NCBI GenBank assembly: GCA_016189905.1
Contig: JACPRP010000007.1
Span: 1-64,000, forward strand
Length of the DNA: 64,000 bases
Direction of reading: 5' to 3'
From: Chloroflexota bacterium
Lineage (GTDB): Bacteria; Chloroflexota; UBA6077; FW602-bin22; JACPRP01
The notes under the pieces are model-generated. The model ran no database searches, was not told the origin of the DNA, and was given only the letters and a program-made list of their open reading frames with translations. The translations under genes and the position numbers were made by a program. Shown here piece after piece: positions 50,787 to 60,201 of this stretch (positions are counted from its first letter, which is position 1; each line of letters opens with the position of its first letter).

Positions 50787-51362
50787 GTGAGCAAAAAGCG
50801 TGGGCCAGGCGTCCGCGCCACAATAGGTCTTGCCGTTATCTCTTTGGTGGGCGCGGCTCTGGGTGCTCTAGTGTTGCTCGCAGCCCCTGGGTCAGATTCG
50901 CCATATCGCCTCAGTCTTACATCCTTCAAGGTAGCAGGGGTCGACATGCAGCCCGGGCTCGCTGGAGGAGACTACGTCCTGGTGAATAAGCTGAATCGAA
51001 CTCCGACCCGGGGAGAAATCATCGCTTTCAGGTATCCGAAGGACGAGAGATTGGTCTTTATCAAACGAGTTGTCGGCCTACCCGGTGAGAGCGTTCGGAT
51101 CGAGGACGGCCTGGTTTTCATCAATGAAATATCGTTGGATGAGCCTTACATCGCTGAAAGGCCAGGTTATTCCTGGCAGCCCACTACGGTGCCAAACGGT
51201 GCGTATTTTGTCCTCGGCGACAACCGCAACAATTCCCTCGACTCCCACATCTGGGGTCTTTTGCCACAAGAGAATATCGTCGGCGCCGTGGTCCTGAAGT
51301 ACTGGCCCAAATGGAAATCATTAGCGGCGGAGACGATGACTGATAACCGGGCGAATCGTTGA
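50787..51362 (+). CDS. Signal peptidase I-like protein with Ser-to-Asp change
   Basis: A 191-residue S26-family protein. One N-terminal helix (IGLAVISLVGAALGALVLLAA) is followed by the catalytic fold. The Lys box is 'LVFIKRVVGLPGESV' and the C-terminal box 'FVLGDNRNNSLDSHIWG'. The Ser box, normally G-x-S-M-x-P-T-L, reads G-V-D-M-Q-P-G-L, with Asp 53 (GAC 50943-50945) in place of the nucleophilic Ser. The protein should lack normal signal-peptidase activity, unless Asp or another residue serves. GTG start 50787. Another, true LepB is presumably elsewhere. Confidence 0.85.
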   Translation: MSKKRGPGVRATIGLAVISLVGAALGALVLLAAPGSDSPYRLSLTSFKVAGVDMQPGLAGGDYVLVNKLNRTPTRGEIIAFRYPKDERLVFIKRVVGLPGESVRIEDGLVFINEISLDEPYIAERPGYSWQPTTVPNGAYFVLGDNRNNSLDSHIWGLLPQENIVGAVVLKYWPKWKSLAAETMTDNRANR

Positions 51363-51403
51363 CGATGAGAAGCCAACGCAACCTCTGAGGCGGCGGTTAA
51401 TGA

Positions 51404-51439
51404 ATCGGCGGGAGCACGGGCAACCGTGCTCCCGCCGAT
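51404..51439. repeat. 16-bp perfect inverted repeat
   Basis: Arms 51404-51419 and 51424-51439 (ATCGGCGGGAGCACGG) around GCAA. It lies between the convergent signal-peptidase-like gene and the cytochrome lipoprotein gene, so it may terminate both. No T-tract is present. Confidence 0.8.
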
Positions 51440-51468
51440 GCTTGGTGAGGAGGAAACGTTGCTGGAGG

Positions 51469-52767
51469 CTATTGCTCGAACGTGAGCTTCGTTACTCCGT
51501 ACTGGACGGCGTGGCCTATCTGGGCGTTGTCGAACACTGCTATGCCAAAGTAGGCCTCGCCCTTGGAATCGAACTGAACGTCAGTCTTGCTCCCGGTCTG
51601 GAGCTTGCGACTCCACTCCATCGTCCACAAGCCGTCTTTCCAGACGGCTTTCGCCGAGAGGTCGCCACGATCGCCGGCGAATGGCGCGATCACGATGCCT
51701 GGCACCTCATCGCCAGCCTTGTACTTGGAATCGTCGAAGGGCACCTTCTCCGAATCCAGTATCCAGTATGGCGGAGCGGGCTTGTTGCCGGGAAGCGCAA
51801 ATGGTGGGGTCGCCTGGCCTTCTTTCTTATTATCGGCGTAGCCACCCGCGGTCTTGGCATCGGATTTCCGCCCTGCTTCGGCGGACTTTGTATCATTGTC
51901 AACATACTGATCGTCGATCTGGCCGACGGGATTTGTGCGCACTATCTTCATATGCCAGATGTCGCCTAGCTCGCCCTCGGCGTTTGTGTACTTGAGCGGC
52001 TTATCACGCCCTGACGTCGTGCCGTGGCACGTAGCCGCGCACCCCTGCTCGTTGAAACCCTTGATGCTACCGTTGATGTTCCAGAGCAGCGCCATTTTGT
52101 CCTCGTAGGCCTCGCTCCCAGGCAAGGCTTTCCACGATCCATCCTGCTGCTTGACCCAGGGTTGGCGTCGCAACGACTCTGTCGGGTCCTTGTACTGGGC
52201 CAGGAAATAGATCGTGTCCTGGGCATAGAGCGCTTTCATCGTGACGTCGGTCTCGCCCTTGTTTATCCCGCCGTCCACGTGAATGGTGAGGGGTTTGGCT
52301 TTGTTCCACACGTCCTCGACCGCGCCATCCAAGGTTGGAGCCTTGTCGGCTTTCGCGGCTACGAGATTCAGCACCGGTGGCTTCTCGGCTGGCTTGGCCT
52401 GGTGACAGGAATTACAGGTATCGCCCGTGCGGCCCGCGTGGCTCGCGGGCGCAGGCATGAAGCCACCTTGCTTGTGGCACGCGAGACATTCCGCCCTTTG
52501 CTCTATCGGCTGATGCGAAGCCGGGATGAGAGGTATGCCGCTTACGGCAGCCGGTTTGGCGCTTGCAGCAGGGGTGACCTGGGCGGTGGGTTTAGCAGCG
52601 GCAGCCGGGGTGGCCGGCGCAGCGGTCGGCTTCACTGGAGCCACCGTGGGCTTCGGTGCCGAGGTGGGCGTCGGTGTCGGTTGGGCCTGAGCGCACGCCG
52701 CGAGGGCAAGTATGCCCAGACTTATCAACACCACTGCCAGAAACCTGACGTCTAGTTTCGTCAACAT
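51469..52767 (-). CDS. Multiheme-type lipoprotein with EB_dh (heme-binding) domain
   Basis: About 432 residues from ATG 52767. The lipoprotein signal ends ILALAAC, and a Pro/Ala/Thr-rich linker of about 60 residues follows. Two CxxCH heme sites come next (CLACHK, CNSCHQ). The C-terminal domain starts 'VAAKADKAPTLDGAVEDVWNKAKPL' and is of the ethylbenzene-dehydrogenase-gamma/DOMON-like heme-binding type. It contains an unusual CxxxCH (CAATCHG). It probably carries electrons on the outer face of the membrane. The two-component system lies just upstream on the same strand. Confidence 0.8.
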   Translation of the reverse strand: MLTKLDVRFLAVVLISLGILALAACAQAQPTPTPTSAPKPTVAPVKPTAAPATPAAAAKPTAQVTPAASAKPAAVSGIPLIPASHQPIEQRAECLACHKQGGFMPAPASHAGRTGDTCNSCHQAKPAEKPPVLNLVAAKADKAPTLDGAVEDVWNKAKPLTIHVDGGINKGETDVTMKALYAQDTIYFLAQYKDPTESLRRQPWVKQQDGSWKALPGSEAYEDKMALLWNINGSIKGFNEQGCAATCHGTTSGRDKPLKYTNAEGELGDIWHMKIVRTNPVGQIDDQYVDNDTKSAEAGRKSDAKTAGGYADNKKEGQATPPFALPGNKPAPPYWILDSEKVPFDDSKYKAGDEVPGIVIAPFAGDRGDLSAKAVWKDGLWTMEWSRKLQTGSKTDVQFDSKGEAYFGIAVFDNAQIGHAVQYGVTKLTFEQ

Positions 52768-52821
52768 GTTACGATTAACATCCTCCTTTTTCGAGCTTTG
52801 ACGCGTTGGAATGGAACCCAA

Positions 52822-53190
52822 CGCACACCATCACTACCTGGGATCATACTCAATCACTATAATGCCACTATAATGCCGCTGTCGCTATCCGACAATCCGC
52901 AAACATACGCCTTTTGTTTGGCGGCAATATGCCAGAATTGGTGGCGGAAACTATGTAGCAACAGTGGGGACATACAGGGCAACGAAGATCGAATCACGCG
53001 AAACTAGCTCGACGATGGATGTCGCGGCTGGTCTGGGGGGTAATGTGCGCCAGCCATCCGTCTTGTGCAACTTACAGCGTTTCAGGCAAGGGTTGGCGCA
53101 TCCCTGCTCGCCAGTGGGGCACAATGGATCGGGGCGCGATGAATCGCACCCCGATCCATTGTCGGCGATCCAATGCTTTCGCAAAATGCT
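52822..53190. other. Gap with 20-bp inverted repeat
   Basis: No gene is seen. Arms 53121-53140 and 53143-53162 (ACAATGGATCGGGG...) pair with one mismatch around GA. The hairpin lies 29 bp past the end of the response-regulator gene. Promoters for the cytochrome gene should lie near 52780-52900. Confidence 0.6.
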
Positions 53191-53850
53191 TTAAGTGCGA
53201 GGAGCGATCATGCCTTTCCGGATAGCGTACTGTACAACCTCACTGCGGTTGTGCAGGTCAAGCTTCTCCATTAGGTTGGCGCGATGGCGCTCCACTGTTC
53301 TTGGGCTCAGCGCTAGCATGATTCCTATCTCCCGGGCGGACCTGCCCTCTGCCGTCAGGCGCAGGATTTCTCGCTCTCGCTCTGTCAGGAGGCTGTAGCT
53401 TTCATGTTCCTCACCGGACTGCACACGATGAAGGTAATCATCCAACAGCTTCCGCCCGAGGCGGGGATGAAAGGCCACTCCTCCGCGAGAGACGATCCGC
53501 AGCGAAGAGACAACTTCATCGGGCGTGGCCTCCTTAAGTATGTAGCCGGACGCACCCAGGCTTACTGCCTGAAAGAAATATTCCTCATCGTCGTGCATGG
53601 TGAGCATCAGCACTCGGGTATCGGGATTTGTCCGCCGAATCTCGCGAGTGGCCTCCAATCCGGACAGCCCGGCCATGGCCACGTCCATCAGCACGATGTT
53701 TGGAGCCAACTCGCGCGTTTTCGCCACGGCTTCGGCGCCGTCACTGGCCTCCCCGACCACCTCGATGCCCTCCTGCGATTCGAGAAGAAGCCGTATGCCG
53801 GCCCTCACGACCGCGTGATCGTCTGCGATTAATACTCGAAGAATGTCCAC
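53191..53850 (-). CDS. NarL/FixJ-type response regulator
   Basis: A 219-residue regulator. The receiver domain has the acidic pair 'IADDH', the phosphoacceptor Asp in 'IVLMDVAM' and the Lys in 'YILKEATPDE'. The C-terminal LuxR HTH is 'LLTEREREILRLTAEGRSAREIGIMLALSPRTVERHRANLMEKLDL'. It starts 6 bp after the histidine kinase stop, which makes them a cognate pair. The nearby cytochrome lipoprotein is a candidate target. Confidence 0.93.
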   Translation of the reverse strand: MDILRVLIADDHAVVRAGIRLLLESQEGIEVVGEASDGAEAVAKTRELAPNIVLMDVAMAGLSGLEATREIRRTNPDTRVLMLTMHDDEEYFFQAVSLGASGYILKEATPDEVVSSLRIVSRGGVAFHPRLGRKLLDDYLHRVQSGEEHESYSLLTEREREILRLTAEGRSAREIGIMLALSPRTVERHRANLMEKLDLHNRSEVVQYAIRKGMIAPRT

Positions 53851-53856
53851 GGTTGA

Positions 53857-55362
53857 TCAGTTCCTTTCCAACGTGGGAAGTCGAACGTCGAGTCTTGTGC
53901 CTTTACCAGGACCGGAGTCGATAACCACCGTACCGCCCAATAGCAGCGCCCGCTCGCGCATACCCATGATTCCAAGCCCACACCCGCTCTCCAGATGTGC
54001 CGTTGCCTTTGCAGGGTCGAAGCCGATGCCGTTGTCTTCCAAGACAGCTCTCACCTCCGAGCCATTGCGATCGAGGCGAAGCACGGCACGCGAAGCCTGG
54101 GAGTGCCGCGCGACGTTGTTCATCCCCTCTTGCAGGATGCGGAACAACACTGTCTCTACCTCCGGCGCAAAGCGTCCTTCCAGATCATCGGCGAAGATAT
54201 CGAAGTGCACCGAAGAACGCCTGCCAAGGTCCTCAGCCACTCGGCGCAAAGCTGGCGCCAGCCCGAGGTCGTCAAGAAGAGCGGGCCGCAGGCCGAGGAT
54301 GATCTGCCTGACACCATCCAGTGTGTGGACAGCTATCTCACGTACATCTTCAAGAATCTCACCCGCTTTCGCCGAATCACGAGGCAAAGTCTCGACGGCT
54401 GTCCCAAGGCCAAGTATGACAGCGCTAAGACTCTGGCCCGTCTCGTCGTGCAGCTCTCGGGCCACCCGCTTGCGTTCCTCCTCCTGCGCGGCTATCACAT
54501 GCGCGTAGAGCTGGGCGCGAGCCTCACCCGTTCGCTGCAGCTCAGCCCGCTCCTCGATAAACCTGTCGGTCTCAAGCTGAAAAACCTGGATGCCTCTGAT
54601 AACGCCAAATGCTATCCCGAATCCAGCGATAGAGCGCAACACGGGAGCAGGTATCGTTCCCATGCCCACGAAGAACGCGAGATCAGAAAACGCTGGAAGT
54701 GGTCCCGCGTTCCCTGTCGTCGATACTACCCATTCGCCTCGGGACGCAAGCAGCCCAGCCACGATAGCGTAAAACGCGAAGCAAACGGCGGTCCAGCGGA
54801 AGTACCAGACGATGCGTCCTGATCCGGCGAGCGCCACAATGTTGGCCTGGCGAATCATCCCGAAGCACGCCAAAGCTGCCCCAGTGAAGCCGATAAGGAC
54901 CCGCGCCAGATCTGTGGTCAACGGCAAGCGTATCGAAACTCCTTCCCCAGAGGCTACCACCGCCCCGGCGGCAATCGATAGGGATAACCAGGCGAACAAA
55001 ACCATCAAGGGAAATACGCGGAGCAACCAGGTATGTTTTGCGGTCGGGAAGGCAACCAGCCCGGCAAATTGCAGAAGTAGATAGAACGATATGACTAGAG
55101 TCAAAGTGCGAATGTCCTCAAGCGTTGTCACCGCGCCCGCGGAGAGATACGCCGCCTGAATCGGAATGAACGCGTGCCCCCACTCGTACACCCCGTGAAC
55201 TATGCCAAACGCGGCCAGCCATTTGAGGTGACGTGCGAGATCGAGACGACTATGCTTGCGCGATTGGAACGCAATAGCGAGGCCCAGCGTGAAAAACACC
55301 TGCCCGTAGGCAAAGTAGACGATGACCTCGTTGATTTTCAGGACGTCCAGCAGGTTTTCCAC
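53857..55362 (-). CDS. Membrane sensor histidine kinase (HisKA_3)
   Basis: A 501-residue kinase. The N-terminal 260 residues hold about seven hydrophobic helices. A linker follows, then the dimerisation/phosphoacceptor motif 'EEERKRVARELHDETGQSLSAVILGL'. The HATPase_c domain has the N-box 'FRILQEGMNNVARHSQAS', the G-boxes 'DNGIGFDP' and 'GCGLGIMGMRERALLLGG'. A membrane-embedded or membrane-state signal is likely. It is paired with the downstream regulator. Confidence 0.9.
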   Translation of the reverse strand: MENLLDVLKINEVIVYFAYGQVFFTLGLAIAFQSRKHSRLDLARHLKWLAAFGIVHGVYEWGHAFIPIQAAYLSAGAVTTLEDIRTLTLVISFYLLLQFAGLVAFPTAKHTWLLRVFPLMVLFAWLSLSIAAGAVVASGEGVSIRLPLTTDLARVLIGFTGAALACFGMIRQANIVALAGSGRIVWYFRWTAVCFAFYAIVAGLLASRGEWVVSTTGNAGPLPAFSDLAFFVGMGTIPAPVLRSIAGFGIAFGVIRGIQVFQLETDRFIEERAELQRTGEARAQLYAHVIAAQEEERKRVARELHDETGQSLSAVILGLGTAVETLPRDSAKAGEILEDVREIAVHTLDGVRQIILGLRPALLDDLGLAPALRRVAEDLGRRSSVHFDIFADDLEGRFAPEVETVLFRILQEGMNNVARHSQASRAVLRLDRNGSEVRAVLEDNGIGFDPAKATAHLESGCGLGIMGMRERALLLGGTVVIDSGPGKGTRLDVRLPTLERN

Positions 55363-55701
55363 TGACCGTCAATCTCCACTCAGCCTTTTAACACTTGCTC
55401 TACAGCGGTTTGCGTTAATATTGACCACTCGGTTCGCTGCTGATGGCGACTGCCAGTCGCCCGTACACAGCCTACACACGCTGGACGACAGCTCGATCTT
55501 ATCGCAAAACGCTACAAGCGATCTGATAAGGCCTGCCCTCACTCTCGATGCAGATGGCTTATGAGTGCAAGCGACGCTATTATAAGACACATTGCTAAAT
55601 CGGTAAACAAACGTTAGACAAAGCGCGTGTCCGTGCAGCGTTGGATCACCGACGAGGAACAATCCAGCTAACATGTGGTTATCGCAGGATGTTGTTTGCG
55701 C
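55363..55701. other. Gap upstream of the histidine kinase
   Basis: No gene is seen in 339 bp. It holds an AGCGGTTTGCG motif (55404) shared with the dispersed repeats, and a GGCGACTGCCAGTCGCC palindrome near 55447. The kinase promoter must lie here. Confidence 0.45.
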
Positions 55702-56220
55702 TCACCCACTGCAATCGCTCTCCCTCGATCCAGGCGCTTCAAGCATCCGGCAGAGGATGGTGAGCCCCTTCAGAATAGCCTCTAGCTCTTCAGGCTGCAC
55801 TCTACGCAGGGCATCCATTATGCGCCCGAGCCGGCGTACTGGTAGCACCTCTCGCACATAGGTTCTGACCGGCTCGGTCAGATGGATTCGGATGAAGCGC
55901 CTGTCCATCGGGTCTGGCCGGCGCTCCACCATCTCGCGACGCTCCAAACGATCGACTATGCCTGAGACCGTGCTGTGGGCAAGGCGCATCCGCTGGCTCA
56001 GATCATTAAGGCTCAAGCCATCCGCCTCCATCAGCTCGACTAGCACGCTCACCTGGGGCAGGGTCAGCCCGCTCGCCGCGATCTCCACCCTGCGATGCTG
56101 CCGCAGGCGCTGAATTAGAACGCGTAGCGCTTCCTCGATCTGCCCGGCTGCACGCTCCAGGTCTTCGTCTTTAAGTGGCGTTAAGTCTTCGGGCATCAAC
56201 GGAACTCCAATATCTGGCAT
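55702..56220 (-). CDS. MarR-family transcriptional regulator
   Basis: A 172-residue protein with the MarR winged helix: 'SGLTLPQVSVLVELMEADGLSLNDLSQRMRLAHSTVSGIVDRLERREMVERRPDPMDRRFIRIHLTE'. The wing motif DRRFIRI is typical. It lies downstream of two ABC exporter genes on the same strand and probably controls them in response to a drug or lipid-like ligand. Confidence 0.9.
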   Translation of the reverse strand: MPDIGVPLMPEDLTPLKDEDLERAAGQIEEALRVLIQRLRQHRRVEIAASGLTLPQVSVLVELMEADGLSLNDLSQRMRLAHSTVSGIVDRLERREMVERRPDPMDRRFIRIHLTEPVRTYVREVLPVRRLGRIMDALRRVQPEELEAILKGLTILCRMLEAPGSRESDCSG

Positions 56221-56396
56221 AGCAGGCTCTTTGCACCCAGCCGGTCCCGCGCCGGCTGAAGCCGTCGGCTACATCTCCACATCGCATCCCCACGTATACG
56301 TCTCTCTGTGTCTACTCTGAAAATAGATTTTCATCCCTGGTGGTCCTTCCTCGCGAAGGATGGGTAACTCCATGTTGCACAGGGCCTCGAACTGTC

Positions 56397-58238
56397 CTAA
56401 CGGCCAAAGCCGCTGTCGATCGTCTGGCCATCCGGCGAGCCGTCGGAAGGCAGATCACGGAACTGGCGGCGATAGAGGTCGGCGTAGAGGCCGCCGTGTG
56501 CGATCAGCTCGCGATGGGTGCCCTGCTCTGCTATCTGACCGTCTTCTATGAGCAGTATATGATCAGCATTGCGGATGGTACTTAGACGGTGGGCGATGAC
56601 GAAGCTGGTTCGCCCCTTCAAAAGCACTGCCAGGGCTTGCTGAATGAGCGCCTCGGTTCGAGTATCCACGCTCGAGGTCGCCTCGTCCAGAATCAGAATC
56701 CGGGGATCGGCGAGAATCGCTCGGGCGAAGGCTATCAGTTGACGCTGGCCCTGGCTCAGCGTGCCCCCCTTCTCCCCAAGCACCGTGCTATAGCCTTGAG
56801 GCAGAGCGATGATGAAGCCGTGGGCGTTGACGAGCTTCGCCGCCGCTTCTATCTCCTGGTCGGGAGCGTCAAGCCGGCCGTAGCGGATGTTCTCAGCTAT
56901 GGTCCCCGCGAACAAGAAGCTGTTCTGCGGAACGATGCCCATCTGTCGCCGCAGCGAGGCGACCGTCACCGTGCGCAGGTCGGCCCCATCTACCAGCACC
57001 TGCCCCGCCGCCACGTCGTAGAATCGCGCTATCAGGTTGGCGATGGTCGTCTTGCCCGTGCCGGTCGCACCTACTAGCGCGATGGTCTGCCCTGGCTTGA
57101 CCACGAAGCTGACGCCGTCAAGGACCATGTGAGATGGACTATAGGCGAACTGGACATCCTTGAACTCGACCTGACCCTCAATCTGATCGAGGGGCACAGC
57201 GTCCGGCGCGTCGTTCAGATCGACCGGCGTGTCTATCAGATTGAAAGTGCGCTCAGCCGCGGCAAGGGCCGATTGCGACTGGGCGTAGAGCAGACCAAGC
57301 TGCTGTATCGGGTTGTAGAACTGCTGGACGTAAGCCAGAAAGGCGACGACGACCCCGACGGTCGCCTGGCCGTGAATAGCAAGGTAGCCACCGAAGCCAG
57401 CGATGATCCCGATCGAGATCGTGCTGAGCACGTCCATGGCGGGAAAAAGTGCGGAGGTGACGGCGGTGGCGCCGACGTTGGCATCCCGGTTCGCAGCGTT
57501 CCGTTGGGCAAAGCGTGCGCGGTTCACGTCGGTCCGATTGAATGCCTGGGCGACCTTGACCCCAGCGATATCCTCCTGGAGGTTAGCCGACACATCGCCG
57601 ATCGTCTCTCGGGTTCTTCGGAAAGCCCGTCGAGCCAGGCCGGACAAAAAGCTGGTGGCGAAGAACATCGCCGGCAGGACGATGAAGCTCGCCAGAGCCA
57701 GCTCAAAATTCAACGCGAGCATCGCCACGACCATTCCTAATAGCGCGAAGAACCCGCTCAACGCCTGAATCAGCCCCTGACTCAGCACGACGTTGATCGC
57801 CTCGACGTCGTTGACCAGTCGAGACATGAGGTCACCGACCTCGTTGCGGTCAAAGAAGCGAAGCGATTGGCCCTGCAGCGACCGGAAGATCGAAAAGCGT
57901 ATGCGCGCCAGCGTCATCTGGGAGAGCCAGCCCATTATGTAGGTTTGAAGCACCCGAGCGACAAGCGCGGCCACGTAGACGCCGATGAGCGCCACCATCA
58001 GGAGAGAGAGGCCATCGATCTGGCCGTTGGCGATGTACTGGTCGATAGCCACGCCGATCAGATATGGCCCTGCCGCGCTGGTAGCGGCGATGACAAGTGT
58101 CAGCCCGAGAACGACCAGCATCCGGTGCCAGAAGGGACGGGCGTAGCTGAAGAGGCGGCGCGCAACCGCCGCCGAATCCCTTGCCTTGCCCTCGGTTGTC
58201 GACGCGGTGGCCTGCAAATGGCCGTGAAACATGCTCAT
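56397..58238 (-). CDS. ABC exporter half-transporter B
   Basis: A 613-residue TMD-NBD fusion. Six helices span about residues 45-330. Walker A is 'VGATGTGKTTIANLIARF', the signature 'GTLSQGQRQLIAFARA' (LSQGQ in place of LSGGQ), and Walker B 'ILILDEATSSVD' with the catalytic Glu. With the 4-bp-overlapping upstream partner it forms a heterodimer. Confidence 0.93.
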   Translation of the reverse strand: MSMFHGHLQATASTTEGKARDSAAVARRLFSYARPFWHRMLVVLGLTLVIAATSAAGPYLIGVAIDQYIANGQIDGLSLLMVALIGVYVAALVARVLQTYIMGWLSQMTLARIRFSIFRSLQGQSLRFFDRNEVGDLMSRLVNDVEAINVVLSQGLIQALSGFFALLGMVVAMLALNFELALASFIVLPAMFFATSFLSGLARRAFRRTRETIGDVSANLQEDIAGVKVAQAFNRTDVNRARFAQRNAANRDANVGATAVTSALFPAMDVLSTISIGIIAGFGGYLAIHGQATVGVVVAFLAYVQQFYNPIQQLGLLYAQSQSALAAAERTFNLIDTPVDLNDAPDAVPLDQIEGQVEFKDVQFAYSPSHMVLDGVSFVVKPGQTIALVGATGTGKTTIANLIARFYDVAAGQVLVDGADLRTVTVASLRRQMGIVPQNSFLFAGTIAENIRYGRLDAPDQEIEAAAKLVNAHGFIIALPQGYSTVLGEKGGTLSQGQRQLIAFARAILADPRILILDEATSSVDTRTEALIQQALAVLLKGRTSFVIAHRLSTIRNADHILLIEDGQIAEQGTHRELIAHGGLYADLYRRQFRDLPSDGSPDGQTIDSGFGR

Positions 58239-59998
58239 TCCTCCATCTCCACGGCTTCGCCAGGAACAGGCACGTCGTCGTGAAGCTGCGAGGCGACGAT
58301 CTCGCCGTATAGCGCGTTTGTCTCCAGTAGCTGTTCGTGCGTGCCCCGGGCGACGATTCGCGACTGATCGAGCACCAGGATCAGGTCAGCATTTCGAACC
58401 GTGCTGATGCGCTGAGCGATGACAAAGGTCGTCCGGTCTTCTATGAGACTGGACAGCGATTGCTGAATTTGGTACTCCGTCTCGGCGTCGACTGACGAGG
58501 TACTGTCATCCAGAATCAATATCGGTGGCTCGAGCAGCAGCGCGCGAGCGATGGCAATGCGCTGCATCTGGCCCCCGCTCAGACCCACACCCCCCTCGCC
58601 TATCCTCGTGTTGTAGCCTTCAGGCTGCTCGAGGATGAAGTCGTGAGCGTGGGCCAACTTGGCCACCCTTACCACATCGTCTAGAGACGCGTCTGGCACG
58701 CCATAGGCGATGTTCTCTCGGATCGTTCCTGAGAAAAGAATCGTATCCTGAAGAACGATCCCGATCTGGCGGCGCAGGCTGCCGACGGTCACATCACGCA
58801 CGTCTCGGCCGTCAACGGTGACACGACCCGCGGTGACGTCGTAGAAGCGAGGAATGAGATTGATGATCGTGCTCTTGCCGGCGCCGGTCGTTCCGACGAT
58901 GGCCACCGTCTGGCCGGGTTCGACGACGAAGCTGGCGCGTTCGAGCACGTTCCGCTCTGCTCCGACATAGCGGAAGCTGACATCCTCGAACGTCACCCGC
59001 CCTTTGACCTCAGGCAAAGGCACCGCGCCAGGACGATCGTTGACCTCGCTCTCGGCATCGACGACCTCGAAGATGCGAGTTGCCGAGGCGCCAGCCCGCG
59101 CGATGCCCGCCGAGACCATGCCGAGGATGAACGCCGGGAACATCAGCAGGCCCAGGTAAGTGTTGAAAGCCACAAGCTCGCCCAGGCTCAATTCACCCGC
59201 GACGACCTGGCTTCCACCGTACCACAACACCGCGACCGTGCCGAGACTGGCGATGAAAAACATGAGCGGGAATGAGGTGCTGAAAACCCGAGCCACCCTG
59301 ATGTTTTGCAGGAGCAACTCGTCGTTAGCCCTGGCGTAGCGATCAGCCTCGTATGGTTCACGAACGAACGCCTTGACGACGCGGATGCCCGCCAGGTTTT
59401 CCTGCAGGATCGTGTTCAACTCGCCCAGGCGAGCCTGGACGCCCATGAACAGCGGATGAGCCCTGGAGATGAAGATGATGAAACTGGCGAAGATCAAGGG
59501 CAGGGTCATAAGCGTCACCAGCGCCAGGCGCCAGTTCATCAAGAGCAGGATGGTCGCGGCGCCAAAGAACATAAGAATGGCGCTCAGGAGCTGTAAAAAG
59601 CCCTGGCCCGTGAACTGGCGCACCATCTCGACGTCGCTTGTGACCCTGGTCATCAGTTGCCCCGTTTGCGCCTGGTCGTGAAAGCTGAAACTGAGCGTCT
59701 GAAGCTTGCCGTAGATGGCATTTCTCATGTCGTAGGCGGCGCCCTGCGAGGTTTTCTCTGAGAGATATCCCTGGGTAAAGCTGAACCCTCCGCGAACGAT
59801 CGCAACGCCCAGGAGTCCGGCCGCCACCGCAAAGGTCGCGCCGAGATCCCCCTTCATAATGCCATCGTCGATGGCCCTGCGAATCAGTTGGGGATAGGTG
59901 AGATTGGCCACCGCGACAAGGGTCATGCTGATGAACGCGCCCAACGCCGAGGCCCAATATGGTAGAAGATAGCGCAAGGCTTGACCTAAAGGTCTCAT
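58235..59998 (-). CDS. ABC exporter half-transporter A, degenerate Walker B
   Basis: A 587-residue TMD-NBD fusion. Walker A is 'VGTTGAGKSTIINLIPRF', the signature 'VGLSGGQMQRIAIARAL' is canonical, but Walker B reads 'ILILDDSTSSVD' with Asp in place of the catalytic Glu. The degenerate ATP site of the dimer is thus this Walker B together with the partner's LSQGQ, as in heterodimeric exporters such as BmrCD or TM287/288. It is first in the operon A-B-marR. Confidence 0.93.
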   Translation of the reverse strand: MRPLGQALRYLLPYWASALGAFISMTLVAVANLTYPQLIRRAIDDGIMKGDLGATFAVAAGLLGVAIVRGGFSFTQGYLSEKTSQGAAYDMRNAIYGKLQTLSFSFHDQAQTGQLMTRVTSDVEMVRQFTGQGFLQLLSAILMFFGAATILLLMNWRLALVTLMTLPLIFASFIIFISRAHPLFMGVQARLGELNTILQENLAGIRVVKAFVREPYEADRYARANDELLLQNIRVARVFSTSFPLMFFIASLGTVAVLWYGGSQVVAGELSLGELVAFNTYLGLLMFPAFILGMVSAGIARAGASATRIFEVVDAESEVNDRPGAVPLPEVKGRVTFEDVSFRYVGAERNVLERASFVVEPGQTVAIVGTTGAGKSTIINLIPRFYDVTAGRVTVDGRDVRDVTVGSLRRQIGIVLQDTILFSGTIRENIAYGVPDASLDDVVRVAKLAHAHDFILEQPEGYNTRIGEGGVGLSGGQMQRIAIARALLLEPPILILDDSTSSVDAETEYQIQQSLSSLIEDRTTFVIAQRISTVRNADLILVLDQSRIVARGTHEQLLETNALYGEIVASQLHDDVPVPGEAVEMEE

Positions 59999-60171
59999 CT
60001 CTCAAATCCCATCAATCGCGGCATCAGGTGGTCGAGGATAGTTCGAGTCAGCGCCAATCCCCACGCCGTGTCCTACGAACCGCTCAATCATCGCCAGAAT
60101 ATGTAGCATACGACGTGTCGTACACTACGTATTTTCCCTCATTACCGGCTGGTTGTCAAGACAAATTGTGG

Positions 60172-60177
60172 TATAAT
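60172..60177 (+). promoter_or_regulatory. Extended -10 promoter upstream of mscS
   Basis: TGGTATAAT: a perfect TATAAT with the extended TGN element. It lies 12 bp before GTG 60190 and 24 bp before ATG 60202. Confidence 0.5.
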
Positions 60178-60201
60178 CGTCCCTGGAGTGTGAATACGCT
60201 G

